A stretch of 22,246 nt of DNA from positions 1 to 22,246 of IMG/VR virus record IMGVR_UViG_3300025687_000360; one strand, 5' to 3'. Each line of letters starts with the position of its first letter. Within the stretch, counting starts at the first letter, position 1. The notes under the pieces were generated by a model. That model was not told the origin of the DNA, did no database searches, and saw only the letters and a list, made by a program, of their open reading frames with translations. The translations under genes and the position numbers were made by a program. Of this stretch, positions 16,813-22,246 are shown piece by piece. Source of the DNA: a virus.

Positions 16813-16856
16813 AACCCCCCTGGTGCGCAGATCTTACGAGATGCGTGGGGGGTGTT
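16813..16856 (-). terminator. GC-rich hairpin after the major capsid gene
   Basis: In the 72 bases between the capsid stop and the adaptor start, six Cs (complement of 16847-16852) can pair with six Gs (complement of 16815-16820). The loop contains further pairing (CGC with GCG and ATCT with AGAT around CGTA). The hairpin begins about six bases after the capsid stop. The sequence after it in the direction of transcription is TTACTTCTTTAATA, a weak T-run, so it is probably a partial terminator or an mRNA stability element. T7 has its terminator in the same place, after gene 10. Confidence 0.6.
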
Positions 16857-16862
16857 GTTACA

Positions 16863-17873
16863 TTACACTACGTCGTAGTAGCAAGCGCATAGTGAGGTAG
16901 GACGTAGAACCTTACGGCCCCATACCATCATACCACGTACTGCATCACCAAACACAGTCTGTGAACGGTAGCTCTCTACCTTAGTCATGTCAGATGCATA
17001 AGCAACAGCACCCATGTGACCAGCTAGAAGAACACCATCAGCATAGGTAGTGCTAGGAAGGTTGTTGGACTTATAAAGACTAAATCCACGTAGCTTACCT
17101 TCAGCTACTAGACCATTACGTAGACCACCTTGACCTTGGTTATAGTCAACAGACATTAGCTTAGAAGCAGTCTTAGCTAGAGACTCGTAGAAACTAGGAC
17201 CAGCTACAACCCAACGATTCTCTTCAGGTACGTCTCGATCATCCATTAAACGAGCAAAACGAGCTAGAAGGTCTAGAGGGTCAACCGCACTAGTCTGACC
17301 AATAGATACAGGAGTAGTAGCTGCAATAGCGTTAGCTAGAGTAGTTACATTAGCACCTGAACCATCAGCACCGTAGATGTGATCTACAGGGGAGGTAGCT
17401 ACATTAGCTAGGATAGCAGCTAGTACATTCTGATCAACTACCTTCTGAAGTTCATAAGCAGCACGATCAGCAGCTAGACTATTCCAGTTTACATGACTGA
17501 AACGAGTTTCCAGATCTTCGATAAGGAACTCGAATACGCGAGCCTGGTCGATGGTTAGAGTGTCCTCTTCATCAGTTAGAGCAGTACGTGCCCAGTCACC
17601 AGTACCACCACCACCTAGAGCACCACCACGGTGATATTCATAAGTAGTAATGCTTGGTTCCTTGATGATGTTTACAGTATCACCAAACTGAGTGATTTCA
17701 CCAAAGTAGTCTGTATTACAAATACCTTCTGCAACAGATGCAGTACGGTAGGTCATCAGAACATTCTTAGAGTAAATCTCTGGAACCCAGAAAGCATTAC
17801 CCTGGTTGGTTACGGTAGTGTCAAAGTTGACAGTGGTTGTAGGGTCAAGACCCTGGTGGTTAAGAATTGCCAT
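16863..17873 (-). CDS. Major capsid protein
   Basis: This is a 336-residue protein, close in length to the T7 capsid protein (345). It follows the scaffold gene directly and precedes the adaptor. The N-terminal part carries KNVLMTYRTASVAEGICNTD, then FGDTVNIIKEPSITTYEY, TIDQARVFEFLIEDLE and SHVNWNSLAADRAAYELQ. This succession (NTDY.GEI..YGDTV.IIKEP...IDQ...F.F...DIE...SHVNW) is a recognisable HK97-fold capsid pattern in marine podoviruses. The C-terminus has NRWVVAGPSFYESLAK and a final FGDAVRGMMVWGRKVLRP. An AGGAG sits before the ATG inside the last codons of the scaffold gene. The coding sequence is clearly richer in G+C than most neighbours, in keeping with high expression. No slippery-site extension is apparent. 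Confidence 0.88.
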   Translation of the reverse strand: MAILNHQGLDPTTTVNFDTTVTNQGNAFWVPEIYSKNVLMTYRTASVAEGICNTDYFGEITQFGDTVNIIKEPSITTYEYHRGGALGGGGTGDWARTALTDEEDTLTIDQARVFEFLIEDLETRFSHVNWNSLAADRAAYELQKVVDQNVLAAILANVATSPVDHIYGADGSGANVTTLANAIAATTPVSIGQTSAVDPLDLLARFARLMDDRDVPEENRWVVAGPSFYESLAKTASKLMSVDYNQGQGGLRNGLVAEGKLRGFSLYKSNNLPSTTYADGVLLAGHMGAVAYASDMTKVESYRSQTVFGDAVRGMMVWGRKVLRPTSLCACYYDVV

Positions 17874-17878
17874 AATTA

Positions 17879-18754
17879 TTATCTCCTAATTACTCGGCCT
17901 TCTCTCTGAGCTTGCATGATCTCAGATTGAAGTTTAGCATAATCACTTATGCTTAGTGCTGCAATTTCGGAGGTAGTCCAAACCTTAGGAGAGGAAGACA
18001 CTGGCTCTTGTGCTCTAGGAGTCCGTACCTGTTGAGCAGCAGGATTCATTGGTCTTGTGGTCGCCTGTTTTGGAGGCTCTGTTCGCTGACCGTGTTCGGC
18101 TTTATACATAGTAATAACCTTAGCAGCTTTATTTGGGTCAGCGTAGTTTTTATAAACCCAGTCTTGCATTTCCTGTGGTTGAACTTTCACCCAGTCGTGG
18201 AAATCTTTTGACTGTCTTAGATTATCAATATCAGGATGCATCAGTCGAAGTTCTCGTTCTGCTGCATTCCTAACTTGAATAGCTTTTTCTCTTTCTACAA
18301 ATTCTAATTTCTTCTTTAGCCCTTCAGCTTCTTTATTAGTAATCTGATGGGCAATGGTTTCAACAACTTCAAACAGATCAGGATTAGTTTCCTTAAACTT
18401 AGCTAGTTCTTCTTCAGACTTTGGAGGAGTATACTTGGGACGATTCTTTGCAAGTTGCTCTTCTAGATCTGATTGCTTACTTTTCCATTCATTAACCTTA
18501 CTATCATAGTGACGTTTGAGATCATCATATCGTTTCTTATAATCTACTGGACTATATACTTGAGTCTGTACTTCTTTTTGAACTGGTGCTTGTTCTTCTG
18601 GACGGTGGTCGATAACCACACTTCGCTTCTCTTTCCTTCCATTAAGAGCTACACCAACGTCATTGGCTGAAACAACACCACGCTCTACTTCACTCTGATC
18701 TTTAGTGTATTCCTTACGAGCATTATAAGGATTAGCTTTTTGTTCTCCTGTCAT
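17879..18754 (-). CDS. Scaffolding protein
   Basis: This is a 291-residue, highly charged, helical protein directly upstream of the capsid gene, as expected for an internal scaffold. A disordered N-terminus is followed by a coiled coil (about residues 73-165, with YKKRYDDLKRHYDSKVNEW and LKKKLEFVEREKAIQVRNAA). A Pro/Gln/Thr-rich linker (about 225-255) leads to the C-terminal WTTSEIAALSISDYAKLQ and SEIMQAQREGRVIRR. This ending (S.sEI..LS..(D/E)(Y/F).k....I..A..eGRI) is frequent in phage scaffolds, where a basic C-terminal helix binds coat protein. A strong GGGAGG lies before the ATG. The stop is five bases upstream of the capsid ATG. Confidence 0.82.
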   Translation of the reverse strand: MTGEQKANPYNARKEYTKDQSEVERGVVSANDVGVALNGRKEKRSVVIDHRPEEQAPVQKEVQTQVYSPVDYKKRYDDLKRHYDSKVNEWKSKQSDLEEQLAKNRPKYTPPKSEEELAKFKETNPDLFEVVETIAHQITNKEAEGLKKKLEFVEREKAIQVRNAAERELRLMHPDIDNLRQSKDFHDWVKVQPQEMQDWVYKNYADPNKAAKVITMYKAEHGQRTEPPKQATTRPMNPAAQQVRTPRAQEPVSSSPKVWTTSEIAALSISDYAKLQSEIMQAQREGRVIRR

Positions 18755-18790
18755 ATTGTCCTCCCTTGGGCTGTTATACAGGTAGCAAGA

Positions 18791-18806
18791 GATAAGTTGT
18801 CTTATC
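18791..18806. other. Short perfect inverted repeat between structural genes
   Basis: A six-base stem GATAAG / CTTATC around a four-base loop lies in the 57-base gap between the Met-rich protein gene and the scaffold gene. The gap is one of the longest in the window. There is no T-run after it on the minus strand, so it is not a typical terminator. It might be an RNA processing or stability site. Confidence 0.45.
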
Positions 18807-18811
18807 CTTTA

Positions 18812-19207
18812 TTACATCATCATACCAAGACCAGCCATCTCATCACCTGGAGGAGGGCCAGCCATTACATCAGGTGATCCACCAGGAGATACCATCTCTG
18901 ATCCATCACCTTCCATCATCTCTTCATCTTCACCAGTAAGAGCACCGAAGACCTTATCTAGTGCATCTACAATAAATGGATTCTCATTTACTACTTGTGC
19001 TAGAGCTTCTTGCTCATCTGGTTCCAGTACATTACTAGAAAAATCTAGAAACATAGACTGTACTGAATCTTGTGGTTGTTCCATTGGTGGAGCCATGGGA
19101 TCTGCACTCATTGGATCTCCCATTGGACCACCCATAGGTGGCATACCACCACCACCCATCTCAGGTCCACCTGGACCCATTAAACCTTGCATCTCATCAC
19201 CCATCAT
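18812..19207 (-). CDS. Met/Gly/Pro-rich acidic protein of unknown function
   Basis: This is a 131-residue protein with about 20 methionines (about 15%). The first 45 residues are dominated by Met, Gly and Pro (MGGGGMPPMGGPMGDPMSAD). A more ordered central part (VQSMFLDFSSNVL, then EPDEQEALAQVVNENPFIVD and ALDKVFGALTGEDEE) looks like two or three helices. The C-terminal part is acidic and Gly/Pro/Met-rich and ends in GLGMMM. AGGAG lies upstream and two ATGs occur in tandem at the start. The portal C-terminal tail has a similar Gly/Pro/Met composition. Its place between portal and scaffold suggests a role in procapsid assembly or a minor head component, but I do not recognise it. Confidence 0.75.
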   Translation of the reverse strand: MMGDEMQGLMGPGGPEMGGGGMPPMGGPMGDPMSADPMAPPMEQPQDSVQSMFLDFSSNVLEPDEQEALAQVVNENPFIVDALDKVFGALTGEDEEMMEGDGSEMVSPGGSPDVMAGPPPGDEMAGLGMMM

Positions 19208-19216
19208 AGTCTCCTG

Positions 19217-19762
19217 TTATCCAATACTACCATCATCAAATATTGGTGTTACAAATGTATCCCATTCATCTTTAGCTCTACTCCATTGAGCCATCTTATA
19301 AATATGTTTCTTTTGTTTATAGGTTAATTTTTTCCAATCCTCTGGATCAGTTAGTCCATAATAAGCGGCTGTTCCTATTGAAGGTATCCGTATTCCTGCG
19401 TTATCCGGTTGTTCATCATAAGACATACTTGGAGAGAATCTTTCTGAATAATTAAACCAATCTTCCATGTCTTGTGAAGTGGGGTTAGTTTGTTTATAGT
19501 ATCTTGTAAATGCTTTTTTCCAACCTTCATCTGTAAGCTTTGCACGATCTACTACTGAAGAGGTGTCATCACCAAAAATAAGTGGTCCTCTGTATCTACC
19601 AACATCATTGTCGAAAGGGCTTTCTCTTTCTACAGCCCCTACATCTTTTAGGTATTGATATAATTCTGGGGTTTGTGGTTGAGGTTGTTCATGATAACCT
19701 TCTTCACCACCCTGAAGTAATCCTAAATCTGAATTAACTACCTTCTCATCTATTACTGACAT
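19217..19762 (-). CDS. Hypothetical protein, 181 residues
   Basis: A hydrophilic, aromatic-rich protein with an intrinsically loose N-terminus (GGEEGYHEQPQPQTPELYQY). Later parts look more ordered: TDEGWKKAFTRYYKQTNPTS, DMEDWFNYSERFSPSM and LTYKQKKHIYKMAQWSRAKDEW. There is no transmembrane segment, catalytic triad or known motif. It begins one base after the stop of the 70-residue gene (TGACATG) and ends nine bases before the next start, so it is part of the same transcript. The ribosome binding site is weak (AGAGAAA). Position in the head block suggests a virion or assembly protein, but function is unknown. Confidence 0.7.
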   Translation of the reverse strand: MSVIDEKVVNSDLGLLQGGEEGYHEQPQPQTPELYQYLKDVGAVERESPFDNDVGRYRGPLIFGDDTSSVVDRAKLTDEGWKKAFTRYYKQTNPTSQDMEDWFNYSERFSPSMSYDEQPDNAGIRIPSIGTAAYYGLTDPEDWKKLTYKQKKHIYKMAQWSRAKDEWDTFVTPIFDDGSIG

Positions 19763-19763
19763 G

Positions 19764-19976
19764 TCATTTCTCTAGTTGATAGTTAACATCTTTTAGGAGT
19801 TCTTCCACGAGTTCTTGTTTGCCTACGTTTCGCCATAATTCAGGAACCGCCCTTGATTGAGTATAAGATTTATGTATACTAGCAGCAACAGCTTCTAACA
19901 CTTCCTTTAATTGAAATGCAGCATTCTTATTGCCACATAGTCTTTCAAGACTTTCTCTAGTATTTTTATTTAACAT
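19764..19976 (-). CDS. Small hypothetical protein, 70 residues, probably from a leaderless transcript
   Basis: A small helical protein (LERLCGNKNAAFQLKEVLEA, then VAASIHKSYTQSRAVPELW and KQELVEELLKDVNYQLEK). Its ATG is at 19976, six bases beyond the -10 element of a consensus promoter, so transcription would begin at or very near the A of the ATG, leaving no room for a Shine-Dalgarno. I see no good in-frame alternative start close downstream. On the longer transcript from the terminase-portal side it would also lack a recognisable Shine-Dalgarno. No family is recognised. It is the first gene after the portal and could serve assembly or regulation. Confidence 0.65.
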   Translation of the reverse strand: MLNKNTRESLERLCGNKNAAFQLKEVLEAVAASIHKSYTQSRAVPELWRNVGKQELVEELLKDVNYQLEK

Positions 19977-19982
19977 GTATAT

Positions 19983-20011
19983 ATTATATCATACTTTAAG
20001 TTAAATGTCAA
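19983..20011 (-). promoter_or_regulatory. Consensus sigma70-type promoter with extended -10
   Basis: On the minus strand TTGACA (20011 to 20006) is followed by exactly 17 bases and TATAAT (19988 to 19983), with TG one base upstream of the -10 element (TGATATAAT). Both hexamers match the consensus perfectly. The TGA of the -35 element is the stop codon of the portal gene. The predicted start of transcription is at about 19976, the first base of the next gene. It would drive the small genes, scaffold and capsid using host RNA polymerase. Confidence 0.85.
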
Positions 20012-22110
20012 GCTTTATTTGCAGAGAATTCAGGTTCACCTGGTTGAGGTGCTGCTCCAGTTCCGATATTTCCGTTTCCGTTACCGGTTGGACCTGCTGG
20101 TCCTCCTGGTGGTAAACCTCCACCTGGCCCCGGTGCTCCTTGCATTTGTGCCATTCCTGGCATTCCACCCATTGCATTCTGTAATCCGATGATTTCTGCA
20201 TACGCCTTAGCCTCTTCAGGTGAATTGATAAACTCAGCAATATCAAAGTCAAGAGTCTTTGCAAACTCCTTAAGTACCGTCTCCCACTTAACCATAGGTG
20301 CTAGCATTGGATTAGCTGCCATCTGCATAAACATCTGTAGTCGTTGAGACCTTACCTCTTTCTGCATAACTGATGCAGTACCTAAGGCTTGAATTGTTAG
20401 ATCACCATCAATAAATAAGTCACCATCATAGAACTGCATATTCCATGAATAGAAAGCCTTACCTAGTGGTTCTAATAGATAGAAGTCAAGGTTCTTTACA
20501 ACAGTCTTAATATTGAGTGCAGCTGCTCCCATTAACATCGACATACCAGAAGCAGTACGAGTCATCCCAGTTACACCAGTGTTTCCATGTGAATAAGATG
20601 GGATACCAGTACTTTCATCAGCCAGTTGTCTGAAACGGTCGAACATCTGCATATTCTCATTAGCCGTATTAGGGAACTTAATACCATAGATAGACTGACC
20701 TGGAGCACCTGAGTTGCGTACAAACTTCTTACCTGGATAGATAGTCATATCCTGTCCAGGAGCCAGTGCTGTCTCATCAATATCAAATACTAAGTTTCCA
20801 GCTAAAGCCAAGTTATCAACAGCCATACGTGCATGACCATTCATACCATGCTGTGAATCTTCCATATTCTCAGCTACACCAACACCAAAGATTGAATATG
20901 GATTCTCTTCATATGGCACTACATAATAAGGAATACGAGCAGGAGAGAAAGGATTAACTACCAGTCGTAGTAGCTGATCACCACAAATCCATGCATTGAT
21001 CTGTAGTTCACTCTCTTCTTCATTAACATCTAGTCCTGCCTTCTTTGCTACCTCAGCATCTACAATACCCCAATACTCAAATACATCCCACTGATTACCT
21101 TCTAAGGATGGCATATGGTCTTCTGTTTGGATGGTTGTATCAAAGTTAGTATCTTCATGATTAGGGTGTTTAGATAACACCTTAAGAATAGCAGACATAC
21201 TAAACAGTGGACGCTTTGCTAGTTCTCGTAATTGTACCCTATTAAGTACATGTTTCTGGATTACATACTCTGCATCTTCAGTACTGAATGCATTAGGATC
21301 TGGATAGAAGTTCCATACACTACAATACTCAATCATAGGAGACTTCACATACTCAGGAGAGTATGCCCGTATACCTTCCTCATCTGTCTCCCACTTATTA
21401 ATAGTACGGAAGTGAGTGAATGGTCCTTTGATAATACCAGTACCTAGTAGACAGAGTTCAAAGATAGACTTACGTAGATGAAACTTTGCATTAGTCTCAG
21501 TAAGCTGATCCTTAATCAACTTATCTGCATTCTCTGCTGCCATCTTAGATAGTTTAAAATTAGTGAACTGTCCAGAGAGATCCCTACCAACTGCCATCTC
21601 CCTATCGTTCTCCACATCTACTTCAAAAAGATCCCCGAATTTTGCACCTTTTTTGAGCTTTTTACCATCCCCTGCATAACCCACATCCATAGGGTTAGGT
21701 GTCTCTGGGGGTGCCATTTCTTGCCCTTTTTCCTCAGATTCTGGACCTGTATTCACCCATTCAGTGATACCCATTGGTACTGGTGTTTCTTTCACTGATA
21801 GTGGGAAATCATTTGCTCCAAATAGAATATCTTCTACCTGTCCAAAAGCAGCTAATACTTTAGTCTTTGTTACCTTAATAAACAGACGAGACTTCTCGTG
21901 TTCATTAAATCTAATGTTCTTCATATACTGACCACGATAATTGTGGTAAGCTTTAATCCAACGATCTTCGTGTGATCTGCGTGCGCTCTTAGCTTTCTCA
22001 TACTTAGACTTGATATCTGCTACTAGATTACTCTTGTTATCCTCACTAGATAACATCTCAGCAATCTCTAAATTAGTGTCTTCTTCTGGAAACTGATTGT
22101 CTGATTTCAT
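20008..22110 (-). CDS. Portal protein
   Basis: This is a 700-residue protein immediately downstream of the terminase, similar in length to P22-type portals (725). The N-terminal helix region (SKYEKAKSARRSHEDRWIKA, then YHNYRGQY and SRLFIKVTKTKVLAAFGQVE, DILFGANDFPLSV) is typical of podovirus portals. It is followed by a wing/stem region with ENADKLIKDQLTETNAKFHL, VWNFYPDPNAFSTEDAEYVI, VVPYEENPYSIFGVGVAENM and RMAVDNLALAGN, then SGMSMLMGAAALNIKTVVKN. Residues about 645-700 are a Gly/Pro/Met/Asn-rich tail (MPGMAQMQGAPGPGGGLPPG) that is probably disordered. The start lies three bases after the terminase stop. The Shine-Dalgarno is weak, which suggests coupling to terminase translation. The role is to form the dodecameric ring through which DNA is packaged and ejected. 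Confidence 0.85.
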   Translation of the reverse strand: MKSDNQFPEEDTNLEIAEMLSSEDNKSNLVADIKSKYEKAKSARRSHEDRWIKAYHNYRGQYMKNIRFNEHEKSRLFIKVTKTKVLAAFGQVEDILFGANDFPLSVKETPVPMGITEWVNTGPESEEKGQEMAPPETPNPMDVGYAGDGKKLKKGAKFGDLFEVDVENDREMAVGRDLSGQFTNFKLSKMAAENADKLIKDQLTETNAKFHLRKSIFELCLLGTGIIKGPFTHFRTINKWETDEEGIRAYSPEYVKSPMIEYCSVWNFYPDPNAFSTEDAEYVIQKHVLNRVQLRELAKRPLFSMSAILKVLSKHPNHEDTNFDTTIQTEDHMPSLEGNQWDVFEYWGIVDAEVAKKAGLDVNEEESELQINAWICGDQLLRLVVNPFSPARIPYYVVPYEENPYSIFGVGVAENMEDSQHGMNGHARMAVDNLALAGNLVFDIDETALAPGQDMTIYPGKKFVRNSGAPGQSIYGIKFPNTANENMQMFDRFRQLADESTGIPSYSHGNTGVTGMTRTASGMSMLMGAAALNIKTVVKNLDFYLLEPLGKAFYSWNMQFYDGDLFIDGDLTIQALGTASVMQKEVRSQRLQMFMQMAANPMLAPMVKWETVLKEFAKTLDFDIAEFINSPEEAKAYAEIIGLQNAMGGMPGMAQMQGAPGPGGGLPPGGPAGPTGNGNGNIGTGAAPQPGEPEFSANKA

Positions 22111-22113
22111 ATA

Positions 22114-22246
22114 TTAATACCCGAATACCTGGTCCGCTATGTAGTGTGTCTCTCGTTTCATCTTATATACTCGATTATAGAAAGTATCTTGGATAGGTCT
22201 AGACATACATATATACCTCAGAGCATCATAAGCATGATCCTCCTGT
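22114..22246 (-). CDS. Terminase large subunit, partial (C-terminal 43 residues)
   Basis: A minus-strand frame enters from the right edge and ends with TAA at 22114. The visible end reads QEDHAYDALRYICMSRPI, then QDTFYNRVYKMKRETHYI and ADQVFGY. The EDHAYDALRY motif is typical of the C-terminal nuclease domain of large terminases, where the acidic residue in D(H/D)AxDALxY is thought to be part of the metal-binding catalytic set. The rest of the gene, including the ATPase domain, lies outside the window. Terminase followed directly by portal is a common packaging order, but unlike T7 itself. Confidence 0.82.
   Translation of the reverse strand, partial: QEDHAYDALRYICMSRPIQDTFYNRVYKMKRETHYIADQVFGY

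Noticed and set aside
18755-18780. Possible second promoter before the scaffold gene (TATAAC in the gap)
   Set aside because: The -10-like element is only partial and no acceptable -35 element lies 16-18 bases upstream, so I did not annotate it.
20001-20264. Open frame of 87 codons over the portal 3' end
   Set aside because: It is a different-frame reading of the Gly/Pro-rich portal tail and runs through the promoter -35 element. The translation is low-complexity and unlike a real protein.

Overview
This window is a contiguous block of late structural genes from a short-tailed (podovirus-like) double-stranded DNA phage. Every gene I can support lies on the minus strand, so the module reads from right (22246) to left (1). 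The A/T-rich sequence, dense packing, clear bacterial Shine-Dalgarno sites and family resemblances point to a bacteriophage, and several proteins resemble those of marine podoviruses. The marine link is inference. No polymerase, integrase or host gene is present to fix the lineage or host.

Head and packaging (22246 to about 16800): the C-terminus of the large terminase, the portal, three small proteins of unknown role, a scaffolding protein and the major capsid protein. A consensus sigma70-type promoter sits exactly at the end of the portal gene and points at the small genes. A GC-rich hairpin follows the capsid gene and probably limits read-through into the tail genes.

Tail (16790 to about 12340): a head-tail adaptor (T7 gp11-like), a nozzle or beta-propeller-like tail protein (T7 gp12 / P22 gp10 role), a fibre with four copies of a 25-residue repeat, and two small proteins. 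One of these is a 46-codon gene that starts with GTG.

Ejection proteins (12340 to 1): a 614-residue Gln/Asn-rich helical protein, a small protein resembling half of a GNAT acetyltransferase (T7 gp13 position), a Gly/Ala-rich membrane-active protein (gp14-like role), a conserved 156-residue protein, then proteins of 770 and 1205 residues whose sizes and order match T7 gp15 and gp16. Last is a protein of at least 804 residues that leaves the window. It carries motifs I associate with large 'polyvalent' phage and plasmid proteins.

Together these genes make the procapsid, package DNA, close the head with the tail, and supply internal proteins for DNA delivery. The order terminase-portal-capsid differs from T7 and its close relatives, where the terminase lies at the far end. 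This is therefore a T7-like tail and ejection module in a different type of podovirus. Four gene junctions use a one-base TAATG stop/start overlap and one uses ATGA, so translational coupling seems to be a main way of setting protein ratios. No tRNA, CRISPR array, insertion sequence, integrase, holin or recognisable lysin was seen.
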